A DNA stretch of 64,000 bases, taken from positions 215,047 through 279,046 of the forward strand of contig NZ_FZPC01000004.1 in NCBI RefSeq assembly GCF_900187975.1, read 5' to 3'. Numbering within the stretch: position 1 is the first letter of the stretch; every line of letters begins with the position of its first letter. This stretch comes from Pseudomonas delhiensis (GTDB lineage: Bacteria; Pseudomonadota; Gammaproteobacteria; Pseudomonadales; Pseudomonadaceae). The notes beneath the pieces were generated by a model. It was not told where the DNA came from. It did not search any database and was given only the letters and a program-made list of their open reading frames with translations. Position numbers and translations under genes: made by a program. This document shows positions 47,177-53,793 of the stretch, in pieces.

Positions 47177-47204
47177 AGTATAGGGAAAGCGCCGGCCGGC
47201 ACAA
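47177..47204 (-). promoter_or_regulatory. Candidate promoter of the BigR-like gene
   Basis: On the minus strand TTGTGC (47199-47204) and TATACT (47177-47182) are separated by 16 bp, about 30 bp ahead of the ATG. The sequence CAGTATAGG around the -10 is repeated near 47250, just ahead of the P-loop/NUDIX stop, which may mark a regulator site or a second start. Confidence 0.55.
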
Positions 47205-47283
47205 ATCGCCGGCCGGTTCGCCGGCGCGGAGGCGGGCCGCTGCTGGCGAACAGTATAGGAAAATTGCAAGTTTTGGGGTGGGC

Positions 47284-48222
47284 TCAGCCTTGCCGCGGGG
47301 CCGTCCGCGCCGCTTCGACGAGGGCGGCCAGCTGGGCCGAGCGCTGCCGCAGCCAGGCCAGCGCGTTCTGGAACAGCGGGTGCCAGGAGGGGCCCGGCGC
47401 TTGCGCCAGGGGCTGCCAGAAGAAGGCGAAGTCGTGGCCGCCGTCGTCCTCGGCGCGGTGTGTCCAGCGCTCCGGCAGGGCCTGGGTCGCCTGGCACAGC
47501 TGGAAGGACCAGACCTGGCCGGCGAAGCCGCTGTCCCAGCTGCCGAGTTCGGCCAGCACCCGCGCCCCGGCGATTCCGCTTTCCTCGCGCAATTCGCGCA
47601 GCGCCCCCGCGGCCGGGCATTCGCCGGCCTCCAGGGTGCCCTTGACCAGTTGCAGGCCGGCCAGCGGGTGGTGGAAGGCCAGCACCTGCAGTTCGCCACA
47701 TTGGCGCACGAGCACCGGGCAGGCCTTGTTGGGCGCCTCGCGCAGCACTTCGATGCGCAGGAAGCCTTCGCTGGCCTGCGGCGCCTCGAAGCGGGCGTGG
47801 ACGCTGCGGATGGCTGCCTCCGGCACCCGGTGGTCCTCGCGGCGCGCGCGGTTGCGTGCCAGGGCCAGTTCCAGGGCGGTGTCGAGCCATACGGCCACCA
47901 CCGGTACGCCGTGGCGCGCGGCGGTTTCCAGGGCCTGGCGGCGATGCGCGGCGCCGGGCAGGGCGGCGTCGAAGAAGTACGCGGTGTCGCCCAGCGCGGC
48001 GGCATGACGCTGCACCCATGCGGTCTTGCCGCCGCCCTGCACGCCGATCACCAGGAACAGAGTGCTGCCGGCCGGGGCGCTGGCCAGCGCGCGGTCCAAT
48101 GCGGCGTAGGCCTGGCGCCAGGCCAGGGCGCTGCGCTCGGGGGTGTAGAGGCGGCCGTCGGGCGTTTCCAGGAAGTGGTCGGGGTTGATGTGGCGGCTGT
48201 GGTTGTGGCTGTGGCTGTTCAT
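47284..48222 (-). CDS. P-loop kinase-like domain fused to a NUDIX hydrolase
   Basis: A 312-residue two-domain protein. Residues about 20-160 form an AAA/kinase-like P-loop domain with Walker A LVIGVQGGGKTAWVQ and downstream VVAVWLDTALELALARNRAR, resembling zeta-toxin/polynucleotide-kinase-type small-molecule kinases. Residues about 165-300 are a NUDIX hydrolase with an intact NUDIX box, GTLEAGECPAAGALRELREE then SGI (GX5EX7REUXEEXGU). The His-rich N-terminus (NSHSHNHSRHINPDHF) is notable. The combination suggests phosphorylation and pyrophosphate hydrolysis of related nucleotides or coenzymes. No strong RBS precedes the ATG. Function unknown; neighbours give no clear pathway. Confidence 0.82.
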   Translation of the reverse strand: MNSHSHNHSRHINPDHFLETPDGRLYTPERSALAWRQAYAALDRALASAPAGSTLFLVIGVQGGGKTAWVQRHAAALGDTAYFFDAALPGAAHRRQALETAARHGVPVVAVWLDTALELALARNRARREDHRVPEAAIRSVHARFEAPQASEGFLRIEVLREAPNKACPVLVRQCGELQVLAFHHPLAGLQLVKGTLEAGECPAAGALRELREESGIAGARVLAELGSWDSGFAGQVWSFQLCQATQALPERWTHRAEDDGGHDFAFFWQPLAQAPGPSWHPLFQNALAWLRQRSAQLAALVEAARTAPRQG

Positions 48223-48423
48223 GGCGAGGGGCTATCCGTGCGGGTGCCGTTGGCTGGCCGAGCACTATAAAGGCGGCCGCAAAGGCGGTCGCGCCCCGGC
48301 GATAAATAGCGCGAAGGCATTTTCATGTGCCGGCGAAAGCGTGTGGCAGGGGCCAGGCGAGGCGGCAGGAAAATCTTCGGGCCTGTTTAGAATGTTTATT
48401 CACTACGGTTATTTGCTTAGTTC

Positions 48424-48478
48424 TGCAGGCAATATCCATGTTGTCTGTTTGGACGTCATGGAATCTTGTTTGCCTGCA
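48424..48478. repeat. Nested inverted repeat in the gap before the Met-rich gene
   Basis: TGCAGGCAA (48424-48432) faces TTGCCTGCA (48470-48478), a perfect 9-bp match. Inside it TCCATG and CATGGA form a second 6-bp stem. Together they predict a long cruciform or RNA hairpin of 55 nt. No T-tract adjoins on either strand. It lies in the 427-bp gene-free gap 48223-48649, which otherwise shows only the promoter described next. Confidence 0.65.
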
Positions 48479-48572
48479 ATGACGGAAATAAAGAAGCGAT
48501 AACGAACGAGTGCTCCACTGGATCTCCGTTTCCCCGAGGGCCGGCGAAGCAATCCGCCGCTGCCCCGCCAGC

Positions 48573-48600
48573 TTGTCCGCCCCCACCGTCGGCCTAGAAT
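48573..48600 (+). promoter_or_regulatory. Candidate sigma-70 promoter of the Met-rich gene
   Basis: TTGTCC (48573-48578) and TAGAAT (48595-48600) are separated by 16 bp. Transcription would start near 48607, about 43 nt ahead of the ATG, which has a GGGAG ribosome-binding site. Confidence 0.55.
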
Positions 48601-48649
48601 CGCAGCCATTCGCAGTTATCCATTCCATCCAGTTCAGGGAGATACCAAG

Positions 48650-49153
48650 ATGATGAATGCCATGCAGATGCCGATGAACGCCAACCCGATGATGCCGATG
48701 ATGGGCATGCCGATGATGATGGCGACCCTGCAGTGCGAAATGCAGGACGACGGTATGATGTGCAAGATGATGCCGGCCATGGGCATGGACGCGGCCATGT
48801 TCCGCAACAACGCCGAAATGATGGCGATGATGATGAACTGCGGCATGCCGATGATGATGCACTGCGGCAACATGTCGATGATGTGCATGTCCCAGACCGG
48901 CATGGCGATGATGCCGATGATGGGCATGATGAACATGATGCCGATGATGATGGGCATGCCCATGCCGTCGATGAAGTGCATGATGGAGTGCTCCATGCAG
49001 GGCGACGCCATGATGTGCAAGATGATGCCGATGCAGGGCATGAACATGGAGATGTTCAAGAACTGCTGCATGCTGATGAACAAGATGATGGAATGCGGCA
49101 TGCCGATGATGATGAGTTGCAACGGCATGCCGATGATGTGCTGCACCTGCTGA
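48650..49153 (+). CDS. Methionine- and cysteine-rich protein of unknown function
   Basis: A 167-residue protein with an extreme composition: by hand count 71 Met (about 42%) and 15 Cys, with almost no Leu, Ile or Val. It contains an internal duplication: residues 29-79 and 114-164 align without gaps at 31 of 51 identical positions, sharing GMMCKMMP/AMMCKMMP, MF, CGMPMMM and a final MMC. The link (80-113) is nearly all Met, Pro, Gly. No signal peptide or TM helix is seen, so it is probably cytosolic. GGGAG lies nine bases before the ATG and a strong terminator follows, so it is a complete, independently expressed unit. Thioether/thiolate richness suggests Cu(I) or other soft-metal binding, or oxidant scavenging; that is inference. 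No family recognised. Confidence 0.85.
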   Translation: MMNAMQMPMNANPMMPMMGMPMMMATLQCEMQDDGMMCKMMPAMGMDAAMFRNNAEMMAMMMNCGMPMMMHCGNMSMMCMSQTGMAMMPMMGMMNMMPMMMGMPMPSMKCMMECSMQGDAMMCKMMPMQGMNMEMFKNCCMLMNKMMECGMPMMMSCNGMPMMCCTC

Positions 49154-49172
49154 TCGCGGCGCGCTGAACGGG

Positions 49173-49210
49173 AAAGGCCCGGTGGGGAAACCCGCCGGGC
49201 CTTTCGTTTT
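49173..49210 (+). terminator. Strong rho-independent terminator after the Met-rich gene
   Basis: A 14-bp stem (AAAGGCCCGGTGGG/CCCGCCGGGCCTTT, one G-U pair) with a GAAA loop begins 20 bp after the stop codon and is followed by CGTTTT. It lies between convergent genes and may serve the XRE-cupin gene as well. Confidence 0.9.
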
Positions 49211-49221
49211 GCGCCGCCGCC

Positions 49222-49851
49222 TCAGTCCAGGCGTTCGGCGTAGGTGGTGACCAGGTAGGCCACGGCCTCGCTGTCGGCCGGGTTGCGGTAGCTGTGCGCC
49301 TGGTCGGCATAGAACAGGATGGAGTCGCCGGTGCCGAGCAGGAAGCGCTCCTCGTTCACCGCGATCTCCAGCACGCCCTGGGCCACCACCAGGTTCTCCT
49401 GGGTGCCGGGGGCGTGGCCGGCGGAGTGCTCGATGGCCAGGCCGGCCAGGCGCAGTTCGTAGAATTCCACCTGGCGCGAGACGTCGAAGGGGAAGAGCGC
49501 GCGGCTGACGAAGGCGCCGTCGCCGCTGACCAGGCGCTTGCTCTCGCGCGCCGGCAGCAGGGCCACGCCGTCGAAGGCGCGGTCGTCGAGGAAGGCCGCC
49601 ACCGAGACCTTCAGGCCCTGGGCGATCTTGCACAGCACCTTGATCGAGGGGACGCTGCGCCCGGACTCGATCTGCGCCAGCATCGCCCGGCTCACCCCGG
49701 ACAGCCGCGCCAGGCCGTCGAGGGAGAGGTTGCGCTTGCCGCGCAGGCGCAGCAGGTTGTGCGCCACGCGCTGGCCGATGGGGTCGTCGGCGGCCGCCGA
49801 GGCGGCCTCCAGGCCCGCCTCGGTGGCGTCGGTGGAAAGCGGCAGGCCCAT
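49222..49851 (-). CDS. XRE-cupin transcriptional regulator
   Basis: A 209-residue regulator. An N-terminal Cro/CI helix-turn-helix (LRGKRNLSLDGLARLSGVSR then AMLAQIESGRSVPSIKVLCK, residues about 36-75) is joined to a C-terminal cupin barrel (ENLVVAQGVLEIAVNEERFL, GDSILFYADQAHSYRNPADS). This architecture is common in regulators of amino-acid, polyamine or sulfur-compound catabolism. The ATG at 49851 lies two bases after the stop codon of a 52-residue gene on the same strand, so both are probably on one message. A long AT-rich inverted repeat lies upstream of that small gene. Effector unknown. Confidence 0.92.
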   Translation of the reverse strand: MGLPLSTDATEAGLEAASAAADDPIGQRVAHNLLRLRGKRNLSLDGLARLSGVSRAMLAQIESGRSVPSIKVLCKIAQGLKVSVAAFLDDRAFDGVALLPARESKRLVSGDGAFVSRALFPFDVSRQVEFYELRLAGLAIEHSAGHAPGTQENLVVAQGVLEIAVNEERFLLGTGDSILFYADQAHSYRNPADSEAVAYLVTTYAERLD

Positions 49852-49853
49852 GT

Positions 49854-50012
49854 TCAGGCCTCGCGGATGCCGCTGTCGCGCTGCTGCACCCATTGGGCGG
49901 CACCGAAGCCGGCGCGGCTCGCGTACATCGCCCACATCAGCTCGGCCATGCGGCGTGCCTGGCGGCGCGTGCGGTAGCGGGCGAGGTCGATGACGTTGTC
50001 GGTGCGGTCCAT
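49854..50012 (-). CDS. Small basic protein co-encoded with the XRE-cupin regulator
   Basis: A 52-residue frame, too short for most gene finders: MDRTDNVIDLARYRTRRQAR ... AMYASRAGFGAAQW ... GIREA. It has an excellent CAGGAG ribosome-binding site five bases before the ATG and ends two bases before the regulator ATG, so coupled translation is likely. It is rich in Arg and Ala, mostly helical, with no membrane segment. I do not recognise a family; the opening DRTDNVIDLARYR resembles small conserved pseudomonad proteins of unknown function. Confidence 0.7.
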   Translation of the reverse strand: MDRTDNVIDLARYRTRRQARRMAELMWAMYASRAGFGAAQWVQQRDSGIREA

Positions 50013-50075
50013 GGCGACTCCTGGGAGGCTTGGCGTTGAAGATGGGGATAGCCTAGCTGGGGTTGTGTTAGAACC

Positions 50076-50109
50076 ATAAATACTTAGTTTTCATTTATTA
50101 AGCATTTAT
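50076..50109. promoter_or_regulatory. AT-rich inverted repeat upstream of the XRE-cupin operon
   Basis: ATAAATACTTA (50076-50086) faces TAAGCATTTAT (50099-50109), matching at 10 of 11 positions around a 12-nt spacer. It stands out in AT content, about 65 bp ahead of the small-gene start, and is a good candidate autoregulatory operator for the XRE-cupin protein. Confidence 0.6.
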
Positions 50110-50237
50110 CGGTCTAATTGCTTTGGCCTCGACAGGGTGTCCGGTCGCCATGACGTTTGGATCGAGCGCCCCACGAAGAACAGCGAGGTCGCAACCGTTT
50201 GCTGCTTAAGTCTTCCACTGAGCCTGGTGAGTATCGC

Positions 50238-50278
50238 TTGACGCCTTATCTTTATTGGTTACGATTGGTTTTTAATCG
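50238..50278 (+). promoter_or_regulatory. Promoter and operator candidate of the ParD/ParE-like pair
   Basis: TTGACG (50238-50243) and TACGAT (50260-50265) are separated by 16 bp. The -10 overlaps a dyad CGATT-N7-AATCG (50262-50278). The layout fits an autoregulated toxin-antitoxin promoter with the antitoxin bound over the -10. Confidence 0.6.
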
Positions 50279-50310
50279 AAATGCCTAAGTCTGCCCAGGA
50301 GGCACTTGAC

Positions 50311-50589
50311 ATGGCCACGACTTACAAGACTCGCTCGGTCACCGCTCACGTTCCCGTCGAACTGGCGGAGCGCGTGGACGAAATCGCCGAGCGCCTGGAA
50401 CGCTCGAAGAACTGGATCGTCAAGCAGGCCTTGTCCGCCTGGCTAGACCAGGAGGACGAGCGTAGCCGCTTGACTCGCGAGGCCCTGGCCGATGTGGATG
50501 CCGGCCGGGTAATCGATCATCAGTCCGTCCAGGCCTGGGCGGAGAGCCTGGACTCCGACACACCGCTACCGCTGCCGGTACCGCGCTGA
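50311..50589 (+). CDS. CopG/RHH-type antitoxin, ParD-like
   Basis: A 92-residue antitoxin. The N-terminal ribbon-helix-helix (SVTAHVPVELAERVDEIAER then LERSKNWIVKQALSAWL) binds DNA, and the acidic C-terminal tail (LADVDAGRVIDHQSVQAWAESL) is the type that wraps the ParE toxin. An earlier ATG (50281) is open, but AGGAGG lies eight bases before the ATG at 50311. The stop overlaps the toxin start by one base (TGATG), giving the usual antitoxin-first coupled arrangement. It should repress its own promoter just upstream. Confidence 0.88.
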   Translation: MATTYKTRSVTAHVPVELAERVDEIAERLERSKNWIVKQALSAWLDQEDERSRLTREALADVDAGRVIDHQSVQAWAESLDSDTPLPLPVPR

Positions 50590-50864
50590 TGGCGTTGCAG
50601 TGGACGAGTAAGGCTTTGTCCGATCTGGCACGGCTCCACGAGTTTCTCGCTCCGGTGAATCGGTCTGCGGCGGCCCGTACCGCCCAGCAACTGGTCGCCG
50701 CGCCGGCTGTCTTACTGACCAACCCACGTCTCGGTGAGCGCCTGGATGAGTTCGTGCCGCGTGATGTCCGGCGGCTTCTGGTTGGCCATTACGAGATGCG
50801 CTACGAGATACGGGGCTCCGACATCCATCTGCTTCGTGTATGGCATACCTGCGAAGAGCGCTGA
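50589..50864 (+). CDS. RelE/ParE family toxin
   Basis: A 91-residue toxin with the ParE fold signature: WTSKALSDLARLHEFLAPVN at the N-terminus, LTNPRLGERLDEF in the middle and the strand pair RRLLVGHYEMRYEI with terminal IHLLRVWHTCEER. ParE-type proteins poison DNA gyrase, whereas RelE types cleave mRNA; the sequence is nearer ParE. The usual terminal VWHxRExR here has Cys in place of Arg (WHTCEE). Paired with the antitoxin directly upstream through a one-base overlap. Confidence 0.88.
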   Translation: MALQWTSKALSDLARLHEFLAPVNRSAAARTAQQLVAAPAVLLTNPRLGERLDEFVPRDVRRLLVGHYEMRYEIRGSDIHLLRVWHTCEER

Positions 50865-50912
50865 CGGTTGGCCTAGGCTGAAAGCAACCCACGCCACCGC
50901 CAGGAGCCATCC

Positions 50913-51338
50913 ATGAGCCTTCGCCCCTTCCACCTCGCCATCCCCGTCCACGACCTGCCCGCCGCCCGCCGCTTCTACGGCGAGGTGTTCGGCCTGGAGG
51001 AGGGCCGCTCCAGCGCCCAGTGGGTGGACTTCGACTTCTACGGCCACCAGTTGGTGATCCACGAGCACCCGCGCACCGCATCCCAGGAAAGCGCCCATTG
51101 CAACCCGGTGGACGGCCACGACGTGCCGGTGCCGCACTTCGGCATCGTGCTCGACTGGGCGCAGTGGGAGGCGCTGGCCGAGCGCCTGCGCGGGTTCGAC
51201 GTGCGCTTCGTGATCGAGCCATACGTGCGCTTCAAGGGCCAGGTGGGCGAGCAGGCGACGATGTTCCTCCTCGACCCCTGCGGCAACGCCCTGGAGTTCA
51301 AGGCGTTCAAGGACATCGGCCAGTTGTTCGCCAAGTAG
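50913..51338 (+). CDS. VOC-superfamily (glyoxalase/dioxygenase-like) protein
   Basis: A 141-residue vicinal-oxygen-chelate protein made of two beta-alpha-beta-beta-beta modules: [20 protein letters not shown] at the start with a candidate metal His (FHLAI), VPHFGIVLD with a second His, and [11 protein letters not shown] with the terminal Glu. The three ligands His/His/Glu suggest a metal-dependent enzyme such as a glyoxalase, dioxygenase or resistance protein. A CAGGAG RBS precedes the ATG. It sits between the two toxin-antitoxin pairs with no clear functional link. Substrate unknown. Confidence 0.85.
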   Translation: MSLRPFHLAIPVHDLPAARRFYGEVFGLEEGRSSAQWVDFDFYGHQLVIHEHPRTASQESAHCNPVDGHDVPVPHFGIVLDWAQWEALAERLRGFDVRFVIEPYVRFKGQVGEQATMFLLDPCGNALEFKAFKDIGQLFAK

Positions 51339-51463
51339 CTCAGGGCAGCAGGCGCGGAAGGCCGCCGGGCATGCAGGGCACGCCGGCATGCTTTCCTGAT
51401 TGAAGGGGACTCTCGAGTGTGGAGACTTGCCTTCACTTCATTGCCTGGGGCTGGCCGATTTTC

Positions 51464-51961
51464 TCACGGCGCCGGCGGGTTCAGCCGGGTATCCAGGGCG
51501 AAGGCCTCCTGGCTGACCAACTCGTAGGCGCCCTTGGCCAGGGCCGGGCTGAGCAGCAGGTTCCAGCAGTGCGGCACCACCGCCGAGGGGATGAGGATGA
51601 ACGGGTGGGCGTCGAGCAACTCGTTGCCGAACAGCTGTTGTCCATGGCTGGGGATGCCGGGCACCAGCCAGTTGCGGTTCGGCAGGCTGCCCGGCTCGAC
51701 GCGCAGTACCCGGGCGGGGTCGAGGATACGCGCGCAGGTCAGCACGTGGGGCACTCGGTCCAGCGCGGCGAAGCCCTTGTGCACCGCCACCTCGAGGATG
51801 GCCGTGGCGGCGTCCGCGCTGGCGTACACGGCGCGCACGCCCCTGGAGTTCCAGCGCCCGCCGGCCAGTTCGGCGCCGATGCCGCTGTCCCAGCCGTCGG
51901 CGTGTTCGCGGCGGTCCAGGCGCCAGAGGTACAGCTCGCCGTTCCCTGGCAATGGCTGCAT
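51464..51961 (-). CDS. RES-domain toxin (NAD+-degrading family)
   Basis: A 165-residue RES toxin. The invariant Arg lies in AGGRWNSRGVRAVYAS (residues about 30-44), the Glu in ATAILEVAVHKG and the Ser further on, giving the family its name. Known RES toxins, including one from Pseudomonas putida, deplete NAD+ by phosphorolysis or hydrolysis and stop growth. It is the second gene of the pair: its ATG shares one base with the antitoxin stop (TGATG). Length and neighbour agree with a complete, potentially active module. Confidence 0.92.
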   Translation of the reverse strand: MQPLPGNGELYLWRLDRREHADGWDSGIGAELAGGRWNSRGVRAVYASADAATAILEVAVHKGFAALDRVPHVLTCARILDPARVLRVEPGSLPNRNWLVPGIPSHGQQLFGNELLDAHPFILIPSAVVPHCWNLLLSPALAKGAYELVSQEAFALDTRLNPPAP

Positions 51962-52422
51962 CAGTAGACCCCGTAGTCCAGGCGGGTGAGGAAGTCGTCC
52001 ACCAGTTCGAAACCGACCTGGGTAGTCAGCAGGTCCACCGGCGCATGGCCCTCCAGGCCCAGGGCCGGGGCCATCAGCCAGTCCACCGCGGCGCGGCGCG
52101 AACCCAGCACCTCCTCGGCGCGGCTGAGCACCTTGGCGAGGCGCCAGGCGCTGCTGCTCTGCTCGGCGGACAGCGGTTCGGGGTGCTTGAGGCGGCGCTG
52201 CAGGGTGCGCTCGGACATGCCGATGAGCTTGATGAAGGCCTGCTTGTCCAGCTCCAGGGACTCGGCGAAGGCGATCACCACGTCCGACGGCAGGCCGCGC
52301 TCGATCATCTCGTGCACTTCGAACACGCTGCTGGCGTGGGGCCCCTTGTCGCCATAGAGCAGGCGCAGCGGCCGGTCCGGGTCCTGGGGGAGGCGATGGC
52401 GGTTGTCATTGCCGAGGTTCAT
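51961..52422 (-). CDS. Xre/MbcA/ParS-type antitoxin of the RES toxin
   Basis: A 153-residue antitoxin with an N-terminal Xre-like helix-turn-helix region (ESLELDKQAFIKLIGMSERT then LQRRLKHPEPLSAEQSSSAW) and a C-terminal MbcA/ParS toxin-binding domain (RAEEVLGSRRAAVDWLMAPA, LGLEGHAPVDLLTTQVGFEL ending VDDFLTRLDYGVY). The C-terminal segment plugs the RES active site in solved complexes. It precedes the toxin gene with a TGATG junction. Two matched GCCANNTGGC palindromes lie just upstream and are its probable operators. Confidence 0.92.
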   Translation of the reverse strand: MNLGNDNRHRLPQDPDRPLRLLYGDKGPHASSVFEVHEMIERGLPSDVVIAFAESLELDKQAFIKLIGMSERTLQRRLKHPEPLSAEQSSSAWRLAKVLSRAEEVLGSRRAAVDWLMAPALGLEGHAPVDLLTTQVGFELVDDFLTRLDYGVY

Positions 52423-52443
52423 GGCGCGGCGCTCCTGTTTTTT

Positions 52444-52474
52444 GCCACATGGCGAGAATTTACCGCCAGGTGGC
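52444..52474. promoter_or_regulatory. Paired palindromic operators of the xre-res module
   Basis: GCCACATGGC (52444-52453) and GCCAGGTGGC (52465-52474) share the form GCCANNTGGC with centres 21 bp apart, two helical turns. A -10-like TAAATT (minus strand) lies between them, 30-40 bp ahead of the antitoxin ATG. Binding of the Xre antitoxin to both would block the promoter. Confidence 0.75.
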
Positions 52475-52528
52475 GTGAATGACCAGTGAAACTGGCCGAA
52501 CGGTCGCCGACCCCTAGTCCCATTGGAC

Positions 52529-52650
52529 GATCTTCCGCCGCCGGGGCCAGGCCATCGATCTCGACGCTTTCCTCGCGTGGTGCCGCGTGCGCATGGCCAA
52601 CGACAAGCTTCCGCTGCGCCCCATGGTCCTGGATGGGTTGCCGCTGAAAG
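52529..52650 (+). pseudogene. Possible gene remnant in the 386-bp gap 52423-52808
   Basis: One plus-strand frame reads IFRRRGQAIDLDAFLAWCRV then RMANDKLPLRPMVLDGLPLK, which looks protein-like but has no start, no RBS and no continuation past the repeats that follow. It may be the relic of a gene lost by deletion. I cannot name a family, and chance is possible at this GC content. Confidence 0.25.
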
Positions 52651-52702
52651 CCACCGGCAGGCGGGAGAGGGGGCCGTTCGGTATGGGCGGGGAGTCCAGC
52701 GT

Positions 52703-52790
52703 TAGGGTAGGGCGAATAACCGTTCGCGGTTATCCGCCGTTGGCCACTGCGCCCATGTTCACGAACGATGGCGGATAATGCCCTACGGCC
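52703..52790. repeat. REP-like units upstream of the PP2C gene end
   Basis: GTAGGGCGAATAACCGTTCG continuing into a palindromic partner (CGGTTATCCGCCGTTGG) lies at about 52709-52744, with an inverted fragment GGCGGATAATGCCCTACGG at about 52770-52789. Same family as the units at 121-284 and 63296. Confidence 0.75.
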
Positions 52791-52808
52791 ATGCGGCATC
52801 GACGGCCG

Positions 52809-53627
52809 CTATCCCGCGACCCGCAGCCAGATCGCCGAGGCGTCGTCGCTGGCCTTGAAGCGCGGGTAGCGCAGGCACGCCGCGTCGTCCCGCTCGATGC
52901 CGCGCAGTTCTTCCGCCAGCGGCCCCAGGCCGTGGGCGAGCACGCGGGCGACCAGGCCGGCGGCGTCGTAGGCGCCGTAGGTGTCGAGCAGTGCGGCGAA
53001 GCCGTCGCTCATCAGCAGCAGGTCGTCGCCCCGGGCCAGGGGCGCACGGGCCAGGCGCAGGCCAGCCCTGGCCTGCGCGGCATCCACCCCCAGCACGGCC
53101 CTGGGCCGTTCGCGGGCGGCGCGGCGGTCGGCCAGCACGTGGGGCGCGCGTACGCCGCCGGCACCGGCGCCGGGGCCGAGGGCGGCGGCTTCGGCGAGTT
53201 CCTCCGCACGGTTCGGTTCGGGGGTCAGGAAGGCCACGCCGGCGGCGCTGCGATGGATCACAGCGCAATCGCCGAGGAAGCCGCAGGCAAGGCTGTCGCC
53301 TTCTATCGCCACCGCGGCGAAGGAGGCGCGCGGCAGTTCCCAGGCGGCGACCGGCTCGCGGCGGCGGTCGCGCCGGTAGTCGGCGGCGACCGCCTCGAAC
53401 ATGCCTTCGCACAGGTTCGCGAGGGTGCCGGAGGCCGCGGCGAAAGCCCGGTGCGCGGATGCGGCCAGCCAGGCGGCGCCACCGCGCTCGCCCAGCAGGC
53501 CCGGCGCGCCGAGGTCGGTCGCACCGTCAATGATCCAGGCATGCCGCTCGGCGCAGCCGATGCGGTCGTCGTTGGGAACCTCCGCCTTGCCGGCGAGGCT
53601 GAGGACCTGGAGCAGATCGAGGTGCAT
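52809..53627 (-). CDS. PP2C-type protein phosphatase
   Basis: A 272-residue metal-dependent Ser/Thr phosphatase-like protein. Motifs in order: EVPNDDRIG near residue 16 (first metal-site Asp), AWIIDGATDLG (second Asp), FLGDCAVIHRS (the GD of the core), LLLMSDGFAALLD and the terminal SDDASAIWLRV, all spaced as in PP2C/SpoIIE-type enzymes. No kinase or type VI secretion gene adjoins, so it is unlike the PppA/Stp clusters; it resembles stand-alone PP2C proteins of pseudomonads. No clear strong RBS was noted. Substrate protein unknown. Confidence 0.87.
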   Translation of the reverse strand: MHLDLLQVLSLAGKAEVPNDDRIGCAERHAWIIDGATDLGAPGLLGERGGAAWLAASAHRAFAAASGTLANLCEGMFEAVAADYRRDRRREPVAAWELPRASFAAVAIEGDSLACGFLGDCAVIHRSAAGVAFLTPEPNRAEELAEAAALGPGAGAGGVRAPHVLADRRAARERPRAVLGVDAAQARAGLRLARAPLARGDDLLLMSDGFAALLDTYGAYDAAGLVARVLAHGLGPLAEELRGIERDDAACLRYPRFKASDDASAIWLRVAG

Positions 53628-53793
53628 GGGCAGGGTGTCTCCCGTGAAGCGTTGGTCTCTGGTGGCCGCTGCCGGCCGAGGACAGAGCCTGTCAGCCGCG
53701 CGGCGCGCTGTCCACCCTGCGTGGCTTGCATTCCGGGTTCGCTATGTAGAACTCTATACGGCGAACCCCGAGGACTTCGCAGAGAGCGCCCGA

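Noticed and set aside
48323..49903. His-rich minus-strand frame opposite the Met-rich gene
   Set aside because: ATG repeats read as CAT (His) on the complement, so the His-rich protein is a by-product of the Met codons. The plus strand has promoter, RBS, terminator and an internal duplication at the protein level.
53692..53793. N-terminal extension of the M24-type gene in the same open frame
   Set aside because: The upstream part is Arg/Ala/Pro noise overlapping the PP2C promoter region; the ATG at 53794 has an RBS and begins the family-like sequence.
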